Shown: positions 33,983 to 46,664, numbered from the stretch's first letter. The stretch: 64,000 nt of DNA from Gadus chalcogrammus (GCF_026213295.1 NC_079427.1:30897184-30961183), one strand, 5' to 3'. Numbers and translations: made by a program. The notes: generated by a model from the letters alone, not told the origin.

Positions 33983-35189
33983 GTGAGTTCAAGTCTCCTA
34001 GTTGTAGGAGATATTAGTCTACCTGTATAACCCGTGGTCGCTCACCAGATCAATGTAGTTAATCTTTATTAATTATTGAAACAAGTTTCATTTGGCCTGT
34101 TGGGGGTTCTGAGGTACAAAACACATTTTAAACCTATGGCTTATTTTCAACGTAAGTCATATGCATAACTGAAGGGTTTCTCTGGTCGTCATGCAGTGAC
34201 TACAAAAGAAAGATGATCAAGGATTGGCAACTCAAAGCAGTTGTAAAAACCTAATGGAGTAATAAATAAATAATGGTTATTTCTTTAAAATGGTATCCGC
34301 TTAGATTAAGATGGTGCAGAAAAGGAGTCAACTAATATGGTTTTGAAGCCATTGTTATCCAAAGTTTGATCTCCAAATGGCTTTAAATGCAACCAACAAT
34401 CCTACTTGCATGTCCCACAACCTCCCTAGCAAGCTCCGATTATTTTGGACCTCTGTATTTGTAAAGTCCTGCATACCTTCATGTTTGTGAGACTAATGTG
34501 CAACTAATGAATAGCACGTCCAAGGTAATTATCATGTTGTGTAATATGCCTGAAAGAAACTCCATCATTCCAACGTTAGCTTACGAGAAGTGATTAACGG
34601 CTGATTTGGATATATTTCAAACATAGCAACCTAATGTGGAACCTTAACCTAGGAAACAAATATTATATTATTTATAAATATATAATATGATAAATATTAT
34701 TACCCAACTCAATTGCAATCTTGGCGAAACTAGTGTCTGTGTTTGGTGTGTCTCGTCTAACAATCATTTTAAAGTTTATGATTGTAAATGCATTTGGCCT
34801 TCTGCGTTCTTGTCTGTACTTGCGTTATTGGGTCTTTGTAATACGTACTCGGATGCGGACCAAGTACTGTCCTAATACACAAGTTTGCATTTTGCAATGA
34901 ACGGTCAAAAGGGTTCTTGACACAGCCAATTTACCCAGGATGCACCGGTTGGTATCTTGTAGGAACTTGGCAGCACAGATACCCTAGAATTATTATTTTT
35001 ACAATTATCGTATGCGTTCAAATTCTATTGATTGGTCTTTCAGAACATGTCAGGAATCGATCTGGTGGTCTCATACAGTGATGTTTGTGTAACTAATGAA
35101 TAGCACATCCAAGTTAACTATCATGTTGTGTAAGATGTCTGAAAGCAGCTCCATTATGCCAACTTATGTTGTAATTTGAATGTATTTTT

Positions 35190-36350
35190 ATATTTTTTTC
35201 CAAGAAATTATTAACATTCATTCAGTTATCAATTTGTAAGTACAAAACTATATAATTCTTAAAGGTTTTAATAACAGGAGGAACATGATACAAAATCTAC
35301 AATGAAGAAATTCTGATTCATTGTCTTTTATTAATTAAACCCTAAGTGACAGCACACTGGGTACGTTTCCTAGTTTTAGGAGTAATAAGTCTAACTGCAT
35401 AACCCTCTCTATCATAGTTCTTCCCTGTGAAAATACATTTCACACACACCAGTTAAAAAGTATATCATATCATAACATAATGAGACCTAATTTTATAAAT
35501 ACACAATTACTTTTTTAAACAAGGAATATCTGTTGGAATTCTGGGATACATATTCTAAACCTATGGCTTGTTTCAAACATACATCATACGTATGACAGAA
35601 GTATATATTTTTGAATGCAAACTATTTATATTTCTTAATAGTTTACCAAAACAAATTGGTCACACATTATCTTTAATCTGGTGACAATGAAGTGAAACGG
35701 GTTCATTATGCATTTTTACACTGCCAAGCAGGTACGGTCGCTGCTTGGCAGAGTTCACAATTTCACTGTCTTGCTTCTTGTTATCCCGATGAAAGCCTCG
35801 TAAGGAACCTTTCTCTGCTACTTTCATAGATTGCCCCATCTTTCACGTCTTCGTTAAATTCGACTGCATCCTCTTCTCTCCAACGATAGTCAGCAGCTCA
35901 CGTATTTCTCCAGTTAGAACTACTCATGTTCCTACGTCATCAACTCCTCTACCCAAGTCCTGCCCCTGGTACCGTGATGCCGTCTAATCGCTTTTACATG
36001 AAAATGAAACCCCCAATATGTGTAGGGTTCGTGAGGGGACATTGGGGTGCGAAATCAAGACGGTATATTTCCTTTGTCAGTGTAAATGCGAGGACAATGC
36101 CAGGTAAAATCTTTAAATAAGACGGGCATATTTGCCAGTGTAAAACCGCTTAGTGGATGCCTAAACTTCTTTTGACCACATTGTAATTGCTTTGTGATTT
36201 AGCTATTTCTAAAGGCCTTATTGAAAAATACACCATTAAGTGGTCAACGGCTGTGCAGTGTCTGATATTGTCATCAGTTTCTAGGACACTAAACAGTCAA
36301 ATTAAAACTAGTTTCCATTAGGCACTTGCATCGAATAAACTATAAACCAT
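35190..36350 (+). repeat. Intronic duplication, copy 2 (pair at 30480-32060)
   Basis: Diverged copy without the L2-like fragment. Confidence 0.7.
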
Positions 36351-36488
36351 CAATAAATAAATATTTGTTGACTATATAAACACTGTACGACTGCCCTCAG
36401 TACTAATGTGCGAAGGAGACGACGGGATACTTGAGTCTTTTGAATATGTCATTTATTGCTGCTGCTGCCAGCTCTGGTCAGAGTTTTA

Positions 36489-37090
36489 GGGGCCACTCAC
36501 ACTAGGGCCGTGGTCCCGTGCCCGAGCTCATTTGCATACTAAAGTCTAGAACGTTTGGCTAGTGTGACCACGCCATCCGTATTCCAGCACGGAACAGCCC
36601 CTTGGCCGCGGCACACTTGGGAGAGGTGTGCCGTGGCCAAAGTACAGATGCTAATGAGATGACACGCGCACACAGGCGGATACGCAACATGAGCTGGATG
36701 ACGTAGTCCTTGCGCGACCCTTCTTTCTTTATAGGTCCATGCCCTTCTTCCCCACAACAGTCATTTTAAACCATGGCGGCTAGTGGTTCACGAGTGGGTT
36801 TACGTTGGCGCGATAGTGAAGTCGAGTGCTTACTTGAAATTTGGGCTGACGACAGCATTCAAGTCGCAGTTGGACACCACGCTTGGTGATGACGTATTTA
36901 TCGCATGACATATTTATCGTATTACGACGTGATGTCGTATGTATGAAGGAGCAATCGTGCCCAGGCCACAGCCTTTGGGAGCAGTGTGACCACGGGCCAG
37001 CAGGGGGAGTGGGGAGGGGGGGAATCGTGCTGAATCTTCCTGCAGCACGGAACAGGCAAACTTGCCTAGTGTGTCATTCGTCAGAAACAA
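36489..37090. mobile_element. Candidate Harbinger-like MITE with Myb/SANT remnant
   Basis: Ends are weakly inverted (GGCCACTCACACTAGG against CCTAGTGTGTCATTCG). Plus-strand ORF 36773-36889 reads MAASGSRVGLRWRDSEVECL then LEIWADDSIQ, the start of a Myb/SANT-like DNA-binding domain as found in Harbinger accessory proteins, and stops after 38 residues. Probably an internally deleted element. Confidence 0.5.
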
Positions 37091-37425
37091 TTACAACTCA
37101 ATAATATAAAATACCCTATCTAAGAAACAATAAATGCAAAAATACAAAATAAAGAGTTTAGAATTAGGTTTCCCATACAAAAATACAAAAATAATAATTT
37201 AAAGATTCCATGGCATGCTAATTTATGTATAACTTTATCTAGCTGTTAGTGGGCCCCTAATAAAGTACTTGAAGACGTTCGAGAAATTCAATCTTGGTGC
37301 ATAATTACAGCCACTACGAGCCAGTCCCACAATGAGCTTTCGCCATTTTTTAGAGGCGGGTCAAGGTGGAGGGTGGGGGTGTGGCCCTGAGCAGCTTGCG
37401 ACCACGGTACCATGCGCTCATGTTT

Positions 37426-37794
37426 CAACCCAGTCTCACGGAAATACGTGACACTGTCACGTCATTTAATCTATTTATTCGTGATCTGGGACACGTATTT
37501 TCAATTTCTTCGTGCCAAAAAGCACACATTTCTAACATATGACAGCTTTTGGCCACCCGTTTCTACTTTCACCTTGGATTCTGAGAAATTGTGACAATTC
37601 ACGGATATATTTTAAGCAGGTGCGCTGCTCTGTAGGCAAACCGTGACGGAAAAAAGGTAGCTGCTTCATCTCTTCTTTTTAGAATGAGTTTGAAATTTGT
37701 GTTTTTGGCACCAAAAAATGTAAATGACGTGTCCCAGATCACCAATTAATAGTTTAAGTGGTGTGACGTGACTGTTTCACGTGAGACTGGGTTG
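37426..37794. mobile_element. MITE, 369 bp, TIR CAACCCAGTCTCACG, TSD CATGTTT
   Basis: Left CAACCCAGTCTCACG and right CGTGAGACTGGGTTG are exact inverted repeats, flanked by CATGTTT at 37419-37425 and 37795-37801. It splits a dispersed repeat that is uninterrupted at 63818. Noncoding. Confidence 0.85.
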
Positions 37795-39672
37795 CATGTT
37801 TACAGTGGATGTATCGCAATGGCGAGGCACACACAGCTTTCAGCCATGTTCTGTAAATATTCTAGAACACTCCGGGTGCTCCGGCGGGAGTCCTGGAGCT
37901 CTATATCTAAATAATATCATATTATACATAGATATCTATATCATATAATATATATTATCACGGCCAAAAGCTGTGTGCGACATGAGTCATGAGTCATGTT
38001 CTCCGACGTCTCTGGTTCTTCCTCTTCCAGATCAAACTGAAGTAGACTGAACCGCGACATGGAGGAGAAAGGGATTGTTGCTTGCGATTGTCTCATGCCG
38101 GAGCCCCGCTGCCCGCTGACGAGGCACCACCGCCTCGGATGCGGGCAGCGGGCAGCGCCGAGACGGTGATGCCGAAACAATCGCGTGCAACAATCCCTTC
38201 CTCCTCCATGTCGCGGTTCATGTACTTCAGGGAGTCAAAGCCAAAGTTCCTTTCCCCCAATTCCTTCTGAGCCATGGCTGAATTAACCCCTACTACGAGT
38301 CTCGTTTTGGAAATACAAGAGATGTCAGAGAACCCGACGTGTTATGCGTCATAACACCAACAGGAGAACGGTTATCCAAATAAAAATGAAGTGTACAACA
38401 CTTGCGTTACAGTGTGTGTATTCACACTGCCATCTATCCCGCACACTGGAAATTTCTCCGGTTCACGTTTCAGAACAGGGCTTACGAATACCAAGTAGTC
38501 CCGTTCGGGCTATCGTGAATATTTGGGTCTCCACATAAACTCTCTCTCTTATCGCGTCACACTATCAGAGAGGAGACTAACGTCTCTCATGCAGTGTCTC
38601 TCCCTCTTCAGGCGGGGAGAGACCGTATCGTTCTGGTTATGCCTACGCCTGCTTGGCCTTATGGCTTCGGTGATATCAGTAGTACATTTGGGGCTTCTGA
38701 TGAGAGATTTTCAGCGCTGGGTCGCAGCACTACGTCTGTGCTCCCGTCGCCACCTGAATCGCAAGGTGAAAGTAACACCAGCGTGTCTTACCGCTCTCCG
38801 CCCATGGTCGGTGCGCACGGTTCTGACAGCGGGCGTCCCGCTGGGGGCGGTGTCGTCCAGGGTAACCATGACAATGGACGCGTCCTTGTCAGGGTGGGGT
38901 GCGACAATGATGGGCAGAGCAGTGAACGGCACCTGGAGCCACAATCTAGCTCAGGCTCACATAAACATCCTGGAACTTTGGGCAGTGTTCCTTGCTCTAA
39001 AACACTTCCTACAATTTATCCAGGGCCGCCATGTCTTGGTAAAGACAGACAATTCCACTGTAGTTGCATACGTCAACCGGCAGGGCGGCACTCGCTCACT
39101 GAAACTACACAAGTTAGCTCGAGAAATTATCTTAAATCCTAAATGCCCTAAATCTTGTGGAGCAGCACCAGGCTCCTGTCCCTTCGGGCGACACATGTAC
39201 CAGGTGTCCTGAATAGAGGAGCAGATCTTATGTCCAGAGGAAACCCCCTGTACGGGGAGTGGACTCTTCACCCACAGGTTGTGGGACAAATATGGCAGAG
39301 ATATGGCTTGGCAGCCGTAGATCTCTTCGCCTCGCGGGAAAACACTCAGTGCCCGTTGTTTTTCTCCCTGTCAGACGTAAAGGCTCCCCTAGGGGTAGAT
39401 GCACTGGCCCATCCGTGGCCAAACGTGCTGCTATATACCTTCCCCCCTCCGCCTGATCTCCCCCACCCTAGCCAGGGTGAGGGAACAGAGTCTGTCGCTA
39501 ATCCTGATAGCGCCGCGGTGGCCATCCAAACATTGGGTGGCGGAAATAATACAACTCCTGGCGGGCGACCCATGGCCCCTTCCCCTGCGCAGGGATCTCC
39601 TCTCCCAAGCGGGCGGGGAGATTCACCATCCGCACCCGGACCGCATAGCGGTCTGGGCTTGGCCCGTGAGAG

Positions 39673-40203
39673 GTGGAACTTGAATGCGGCAGGCCCAATC
39701 CGGCTTTTGTGCCTAAGGTGGTTGAGTCGACCTATAGGTGTCTCACGGTGGAACTGTCTGCGTTTCACCCGCCTCCGTTCTCCTCTGCGGAGGAGCAGAG
39801 ACTCAATACATTATGCCCAGTGTGGGCCCTACATGTATATGTGAGTCGGTCAGCTGCTTTTAGGAAAGGGGATCAACTGTTCGTGTCTTGGGCCACTTCC
39901 CATAGAGGCAAGCCTTTGTCCCGCCAGAGGCTATCCCACTGGATTGTGGAGGCTATATCTCTTGCTTATAAAGGTAGGGGCTTGCAGCCCCCCCATGGCT
40001 TGAGGGCCCACTCCACAAGGGGTATGGCTACTTCATGGGCCTTATTCAGGGGAGTGTCAGTGCATGACATTTGTGCTGCGGCAAGCTGGGCTACGCCTCA
40101 CACCTTTGTTATGTTTTATAGGCTGGATGTCTCAGGGCCTTCTGTTTCTCAAGCCGTGCTGGAGACGATCTCAGACTCAAAGGGATATTTGCTGCCTGGC
40201 TGA
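39673..40203 (+). pseudogene. DIRS tyrosine recombinase (176 codons, open)
   Basis: Open frame with the DIRS tyrosine-recombinase end: GDQLFVSWATSHRGKPLSRQRL (strand and linker), WIVEAISLAY, then GLRAHSTRGMATSWA carrying the H-x-x-R pair, and FVMFYRLDV with the candidate nucleophile tyrosine. It is the best-preserved part of the element but starts without an upstream domain, so it is probably inactive. Confidence 0.75.
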
Positions 40204-40283
40204 ATTTGCATCGGGAGACATATGCAATACGGGAGTGGTCTATATCTCCCATAGTGAAACACCGAGCAAAGTTAGAAAAATAA

Positions 40284-40575
40284 CTTTGGGTTACTTAACG
40301 TAATCTCTGGTTCTTTGATAACAGAGTGAGGTGTTTCACCAACACGTCCCTCCTTGCATTTACACGGAAAGAAACCGGTATAGAATGATTTGAGGAGGGC
40401 GGGTAGACTGTATAAGTGCAGGGGGCGGGACCCTGTGGCACAGTCTGACCTGTATGTCAAGGACAGACGTGGTGCAATTGGAGCTTCCAGTAGTAGGTCA
40501 CGCCTAGGCGATTCCCATAGTGAAACACCTCACTCTGTTATCAAAGAACCAGGGATTACGTTAAGTAACCCAAAG
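40284..40575. repeat. DIRS terminal inverted repeats, 56 bp, one mismatch
   Basis: Arms 40284-40339 and 40520-40575 (beginning CTTTGGGTTACTTAACG and ending with its complement) match at 55 of 56 bases, with about 180 bp between. A related CCCATAGTGAAACAC also lies at 40248 just after the recombinase, consistent with DIRS internal complementary regions. Confidence 0.85.
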
Positions 40576-40980
40576 ATATCCATAGTTTACTTTACAGTAA
40601 CGGTCCGATGACGTCATATGGCCTTACCCCGTAACTTCAGGGAAACACACGAAAACAGTAATCCAGTAAAGGCCTAATGTATCGATATGATGCATCAATA
40701 GCAATCTAGCTTACTACGCTGTTCTACTTTGGCAAGTGGCTCATGCCAGACATCGAGCTAATGCAATTTTTGACACAAAGACTTTACTTAGGCAGGTTGT
40801 TTTTTATTTTTAAACAGTCTATGTTAAATCTGTTAAATCTGTATTATTTACAGTCTATGTTAAATCTGTTTAATCTGTATATTATACGGTTTAAATTATG
40901 TCAGTTTAACCATACGTCGTGCTGAGTTGTCATACAGTGATACCAAAGTGAGTTGACCAAGGATTTCCGACTCAAAGCAG
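40576..40980 (+). other. Intron, start of a tandemly duplicated unit
   Basis: Copies of this stretch recur at 45500-45900 and 46280-46660 (shared CATAGTTTACTTTACAG, CTATGTTAAATCTGTTTAAT). No domain-bearing ORF. Confidence 0.5.
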
Positions 40981-41100
40981 GTGAAAAAACCAAAAGGAAA
41001 AGCTGCAATCGACCACCAGGAAAGGCCAAAGCAAAGGACCCGCTGAGAGGTATGAAGGGCCTGGAGGACCTACCGGTCAAGACTCGTCAGTTTTTGATAG
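40981..41100 (+). CDS. Gene 2: chimeric half-DD exon H1 (120 nt)
   Basis: The 3' part matches the C-terminal half of the DD exon (PPGKAKAKDPLRGMKGLEDLPVK), ending at the same donor place (GATAG|GTACAG). The 5' part matches linker-intron sequence (compare 14570-14600). AAAGCAG at 40974-40980 would serve as acceptor and yields exactly 120 nt in phase 1-1. The acceptor has a poor pyrimidine tract, so it could also be a relic. DD helices 1-4 are missing. Confidence 0.4.
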
Positions 41101-41400
41101 GTACAGTACTTCACCCACACACATCGGCGTCATAGTGGGGGGGAGGAGCAGGACTGGTTACCAAGGGCCCCAATGGGGGGAGGGCCCTCAAAGCCTGAGA
41201 TGAAAAGGCAGGACAAGTAGCCATCAGGGTTTCCCACAGCATTTTACAGCCTATTCTTGTTCCAGGTGTTATTTTGAATAATTGTGTTGAAATAATATTT
41301 GAGTAGTCTGTAATCTATCGCGCAAACAAGCCCATTCATTATTGTGCTTTTGTTGAAAAAAAAAAAATCCATCAGTAATTTCTCTCGATTTGTCTTGCAG

Positions 41401-41526
41401 GACTTGTACAGAATCGTTCTAAACCTGTTAAGAAGGAGCCGTCATGCAGTAGCGGCCAGGGGAGCCGTCCTGGTGAGTTGTCCTCATCTCTGCCCCTCAA
41501 AATGCCTGCTAGTGACGGAATGCTCG
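41401..41526 (+). CDS. Gene 2: basic/serine linker exon L6 (126 nt)
   Basis: 42 codons, phase 1-1, acceptor TTTGTCTTGCAG, donor GTGAGT. Product begins GLVQNRSKPVKKEPSCSSGQ and ends LPLKMPASDGMLG. VKKE matches psi-K-x-E. An internal GTGAGT at 41473 gives a possible earlier donor in phase. Near-identical exon at 47073. Confidence 0.6.
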
Positions 41527-41994
41527 GTGAGTTGAAGTCTCCTAGTTTTAGTGAGTCAACCTGCATAATCCTGTAGTCAACCTGGTCTCAAAGAAATCCG
41601 TGAAATGACCACGGACGCTTAACTCAAAATCTGTGGAATCCTCACGGAAACACCCCAATTCCTGTGATATGGCCACAGATTTTGCTCCAATGCAAGTTAA
41701 TGACACTCATATTCCGTGGCACAAATTGTGTAATTATTGTAGGCTATGAATTAAGTAGAACACACAGAAGTTTAGGTGATGTTGAGAAATATAGCGGACA
41801 GAAAGGCCATCCTGGTCCGACGTTCCCGTCTATATACCTCCCCAAAATACCTTCCCACAGTAAGTCTCCTACTTTTAGGAGTAATGGGTAACATAACACT
41901 CTATATCATAGTTTTACCCTGTCAAAATACATTTCACACACACCAGATAAATAAAAGATCATATAATAACATATTGAGACATAATACATACTAT

Positions 41995-43158
41995 GGGCCC
42001 TATTTAAACGGTCTGAAACGCAAGTGGGAAGCACAAAGCGCAAGTAGCTTTGTGGGCGGTTCTACGGCGTATTTTACAGGCGGATAAATGACACTTGCGT
42101 CGCGGCGCAAGTGTCAAAAGGGTTGGTCTGAAGCAGCCTAGTTACCCGTAGGTGTGGTTTGGGCGTAACGTCCAACAAACCAATGAGAGTGCGAGCTCCC
42201 ATCCCATTTAAGAGTCATGAGCGCATTTGAATCGGACAAGTTGATATTTTGACAGTGAGTCTGCAGTCTCCGATGAGACAGATGCACATGAATTTCAAAC
42301 TGCAAATGGCTCAGTTTATTGCCAAATAATATGGCCTAATTCACACATGGAATAAGGGGTTTTCTTCCACAACTTCAGAAAGACTGAGTCCTCAAATAAA
42401 TTTCGGCAAAGAAAACGTACATGATCTAACATATGATATGTGGTAACTGTGGTTCTATTTAATGATATACGCAATACATTATAAACATTGTTTCTTATCA
42501 GTATTGTATGCTATCCTAATATGCATGTGTCCCCGCGGTAATAGACATTGCCATTGATTGTGCGTTACGTGTTTAGTTTGCGTGTGTTTATACAGAGCAC
42601 ACACCCGCGCCCGCATTCATTCATTCTTTTTAACACTCACTAGCGGTAAAACAATGTTTTTCACGATCAATCCTAAAAGTTAAGGGCACGTAGGCCTACA
42701 CCATGTCTCTGTCAAGAAAATATGTGTTTGCTGTACGGTGTTTGCAGATGCATTATTAAAAGCACAACTTATTACCGCTGCATCAGCTGTTCTTTCCCAA
42801 ATAATTTACCAAGAATGTGAGGCTAGGTAGATGGGAGAAGCAAAGTGTATGCGCGAGGTGCACAAGCAATCCGTATGCATCGCATGCGCCCTTAAAATAG
42901 CATCTGAACAACGCGCCACTGACTTTAAACCAGGTATTTCGATGTCAGTAGCGCAATGGTATTCAGAAACGGCAAAATACCGTTTGCGCCAGAACACGCC
43001 TCCTCCTTCCGCCGAACCGCCCCTTGGGGCGCCTTATCAATCCCTAATTTACCGGCGAGTGGCGGTGGTGGGAAAAGAACGCTCTGCGCCAGTTGTAAAC
43101 TAGCAACGACACATGCGCCAGTGACGAAGTCACTTGCGCCGGATGCAAGATAGGGCCC
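41995..43158. mobile_element. TIR element GGGCCCTAT..., 1164 bp, TSD TAT
   Basis: Left end GGGCCCTATTT, right end ATAGGGCCC, with TAT at 41992-41994 and 43159-43161. Subterminal CGCAAGTG-type repeats occur inverted at the right. No transposase; the ORFs at 42831 and 42956 show no domain. A 3-bp A/T target suggests Harbinger-like. Confidence 0.65.
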
Positions 43159-43441
43159 TATGAGTTATAAATACATACTTGATTTTTTTAACAAGGTCAA
43201 AGGTGTGTGTTCTTTGGAATATCTGTTGGGGATTCTGGGATATAAATCCTAAACCTATGAATTATTTTCAAACAAATCATTCGTATGACTGGCATATATT
43301 TTAGATTATGAAAATCTTGTGACGGTCGACATTTTATGGAACCCACCAGAGTCCACACAACACATTTCTATAGCTTCTTGACAGTATGGTCTGTGTGTGT
43401 GCGTGTGCGTGTTGTTTGATGACAAAAGAAACACAGGGTAC

Positions 43442-44132
43442 TAGGGGTGCAACGGATCAAAAAACTCACGGTTCGGATCGTTCCTCGGATCAAGAGTCAC
43501 GGATCGGATCATTTTTCGGATCAGCAAAAAAAATAAAAAAATAGCGTTTGTGATTGCTTTAGCCCGGTCTGATTGTGGAAGAAGGGGCTGCTTAAATGCC
43601 GCGGTGATGAGCGGTTGTTGAGCCGCTTTCGGTTTCACTCCTGTCAGTGAAACACCGGGGTGATGTCGCTGTAAATGCGTGGCCATGCTCGATGTGTTTT
43701 TCTTTATGTTGGCAATAGCTATGTCAGCTACGTGTTACGTCTGTGTGGTAACCTAGGCGACAGGTTTGTGTGGCAGCGCGAGTATGGAAACAGACGTAGC
43801 ACTGGAGGCAGCAGTTATCGTTACAGTAGTCACCGAAGTCTAGCCTACTTTTATTTTCCATGCCCACTGTTCTTCATGTTGTACGCTGAGGACAATAAAT
43901 CACAACGAGCCATAGGACTGTTTGCTTATTGAAAAGGGAACTGTTGCGGACTTTTACCCAGAGCGTGTTAAGTAGCTCTGTCCCTGGAACTAGCAGGAAT
44001 GGTTACGGCTGTGTGTGGACTGAATATGCGCAAATTTTCTTTTCATAAATCAATCCGCGGATCATGCGTGTGCCGAACCGAAATAGATGATCCGAACGGA
44101 TCACGGATCAATGATGATCCGTTGCACCCCTA
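43442..44132. mobile_element. hAT element, 691 bp, 8-bp TSD CAGGGTAC, BED remnant
   Basis: TIRs TAGGGGTGCAACGGATCA and its exact complement, flanked by CAGGGTAC at 43434-43441 and 44133-44140. Minus strand 43686-43441 begins MATHLQRHHPGVSLTG, the end of a BED zinc finger (His-x5-His-like) of a ZBED-type hAT transposase, then runs into terminal repeats. An internally deleted copy. Confidence 0.92.
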
Positions 44133-44158
44133 CAGGGTACACAATATCATATTCTAAT

Positions 44159-44523
44159 TAGTGCTGTCAAGCGATTAAAATATTTTTTTTTCTATTCAAA
44201 TTATCCCTTGATTTCGTGCTGCTAGCCTTTTAGTGAGATCAGAGAGTGTTGAGGAGGACAGTAATAAAATATATTTGGCAAGATTGATATAAGAAGAGGG
44301 ACCCGCAGTGAAGTCAACCCGGTCCACTTGACATCGGGTAGGTGCATGACAGTGGTAGGCCTACCATAAAACTTCAATAGCCCAGGCTTTTATTTCTTTC
44401 AATCACTGAACTTTCTAACAAAACTCTTGCTCAGCAAAGATGGGAAATACTATAACATTTATTATTTAAACCAGTATGAATATTCCTACCGTACGTAGGC
44501 CTATACACATTACCAGGCTAGTG

Positions 44524-44617
<94 letters not shown>

Positions 44618-45244
44618 TGGCGGAGTGGTAATCGGGAGAGTCGGGAGAGTTCCCGGTGGGCCGTTATCGTTTCGGGGCTGTCGGGCTGATTACTGCGGGA
44701 TAACAATATTGCGTTTATAAAATTCCTTGCAACGCCGTCAGGAAGCCTGAGCTGTGCCCCCGCAACCTCTCACTCATTCAACGGACGCAGCAATTACAAA
44801 CTGTCAAAGTCGCAACCAAGTCGATTTTGTCTAGAGGGGAGTAACTGAGCGGCCCCTCCCGAAGTGGTACAGCCCAGGTGGGCCTTGAACTGCGATTGGT
44901 CAGAAATACGTAACAGCTAACGACAACATTGAACTCTTATGCCGGGTTGAACAGAGTGACACACAAACACACACACACAACACACTTTTAAGGAGTTTTT
45001 CACCCACTCCGTATCCTTGCTTGCCCCAACAAGTTTGTGCGGCGTGCTTGTTGTTTTGTTTCCGGTGTAGCTAGATCCGGTATGGTGTTGTAGTTTTTCT
45101 AACGTGACTAGTTGTTGCTAGACAGCAGGTGAAAAAACTACAACGTTTGCCGAGCCAAAAGAGAATTAAAAAAATAGAACAATTAACGCCGTTAAAATTG
45201 GTTTGCGTTAACGCCGTCAATGACGCGTTAAACTGACAGCACTA
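44159..45244. mobile_element. hAT-like element, 1086 bp, near-perfect 8-bp TSD
   Basis: Left TAGTGCTGTCAAGCGATTAA, right end its inverse with changes (GCGTTAAACTGACAGCACTA). Flanks ATTCTAAT (44151) and ATTATAAT (45245) differ at one base. Inside is a (CA)n tract followed by the LINE 3' tail also seen at 17660. No transposase. Confidence 0.72.
44528..44615. repeat. (CA)n microsatellite, ~88 bp
   Basis: Uninterrupted CA, probably the 3' tail repeat of the LINE fragment beside it (GTGGTAATCGGGAGAGTCGG follows). Confidence 0.97.
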
Positions 45245-45903
45245 ATTATAATACAAAAGACTGATGTTAAAGAAGCACAATGAAGCATTCTTAACTGGCT
45301 GTACTTAAAACCCTCCTGGTCTCTGATGCAATCCATCATTAATCAGTTAAAAAATCCAAGATACACATCAATATTAAAATCCCTCAGATATTAAAGGCCA
45401 TTATATGTAACATTTACGCATTAAATTTACTATATATTCTGTTGAGTTGTGTATTTGCAGAATCCAAAATGTTTTCAACAATGTTCAAACCCAGAGAATT
45501 GCATAGTTTACTTTACAGCCCGTCGGTCACATGTCGATGGCGTCATATGGCCTTTAACCCATAACTTCAAGGAAACTAACGAAAACAGTAATCCAGTATT
45601 CCAGTAGAGGCCTAATGTATTGATATGATATGTCAATAGCAATCTAGCTAACTACGCTGTGCTACTTTGACAAGTGGCTAATGCCACTTTTTTTGATACA
45701 AAGACTTTACTTAGGCGGGTCGTTTTTTATTTTAAAACGGTCTATGTTAATTCTGTTTAATCTGTATTATATACAGTCTATGTTAAATCTGTTTAATCTG
45801 TATAATATACGGTTTATGTTATCTCAGTTTAACCATACGTCGTGCTGAGATGTCATGCAGTGTTACAAAAGTGAGTTGATCAAGGATTTCCAACTCAAAG
45901 CAG

Positions 45904-46023
45904 GCGTAAAAACCGAAAGGAAAAGCTGCAATCGCTCACCAGGAAAGGCCAAAGCAAAGGACCCGCTCAGCAGTATGAAGGGCCTTGAGGACATACCGGT
46001 CGAGACTCATCAGTTATTGAAAG
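45904..46023 (+). CDS. Gene 2: chimeric half-DD exon H2 (120 nt)
   Basis: Second copy of the H1 type, open throughout: KTERKSCNRSPGKAKAKDPL, then SSMKGLEDIPVETHQLLK, donor GTACAG. Same length and phase as H1 and H3 despite substitutions. Acceptor CAAAGCAG. The next 600 bp lacks the linker exon that follows H1 and H3. Confidence 0.4.
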
Positions 46024-46664
46024 GTACAGTAGTCCATCCACACACAGGGGCGTCATAGTGTGGGGGGGGGGGGTAGCCATCGGGGGTAGCCATCAGGGTT
46101 TCCCTCAGCATTTTACAGCCGATTCTTGTTCCAGGTGTTAAACAAGTCTATAATAGAATACCTCAGATATTAAAGGCCAAATATGTAACATTTACCTATT
46201 AAATATACTATGTTATATTTCTGTTGAGTTGTGTATTTGCAAAATCCAAAATGTTCCCAACAATGTTCAAACCTAGAGGAATCCATAGTTTACTTTACAG
46301 TAACGGTCCGTTGCCGTCGGTCACATGTTGATGGCGTCATACTGCCTTTACCCCCTAACTTCAAGGAAACACACAAAAACAGCAATCCAGTAATCCAGTT
46401 GAGGCCTAATTTATTGATATTATACGTCAATAGCAATCTAGTTTACTACGCTGTGCTACTTTGACAAGTGGCTCAGGCCAGACACCAAGCTAATGCAGTT
46501 TTTGACACAAAGACTTTGCATAGGTAGGTCGTTTTTTATTTTTAAATGGTCTATGTTAAATCTATTTAATCTGTATAATATACGGTTTATGTTACGTCAG
46601 TTTTACCATACGTCGTGCTGAGTTGTCATACAGTGTTACAAAAGTGATTTCCAACTCAAAGCAG

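Larger units (their letters stand above)
33983..38360 (+). other. Intron with duplicated segment and several DNA elements
   Basis: A relic linker exon begins at 35044 after GGTCTTTCAG (HVRNRSGGLIQ, then stop). 35190-36350 duplicates 30480-32060. A Harbinger-like MITE lies at 36489-37090 and a dispersed repeat with nested MITE at 37190-38000. At 38048-38081 and 38188-38221 inverted copies around TGTCGCGGTTCA form a palindromic element. No functional exon seen. Confidence 0.45.
38370..40575 (+). mobile_element. Degenerate DIRS-type retrotransposon
   Basis: Contains, in order: the end of an RT N-terminal region (38432-38517, KFLRFTFQNRAYEYQV.PFGL, stopped), an RT-connection and RNase H region (38523-39212, LVKTDNSTVVAYVNRQGGTR), a downstream part in other frames (39155-39680, LFASRENTQCPLFFSL), and a tyrosine recombinase (39673-40203). 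The RT segment with the catalytic YxDD is missing. Several frameshifts separate the parts. The right end has the split inverted repeats typical of DIRS. Inserted in a gene 2 intron in sense orientation. Confidence 0.85.
41527..45903 (+). other. Long intron filled with DNA elements
   Basis: Holds a 1.16-kb MITE (41995-43158), a hAT with BED fragment (43442-44132) and another hAT-like element (44159-45244). Between them is unique intron also found near 10790-11000 and 25120-25340. No exon seen. Confidence 0.5.

Noticed and set aside
36539..36757. Minus-strand ORF of 72 codons
   Set aside because: Antisense within the Harbinger-like MITE; no domain.
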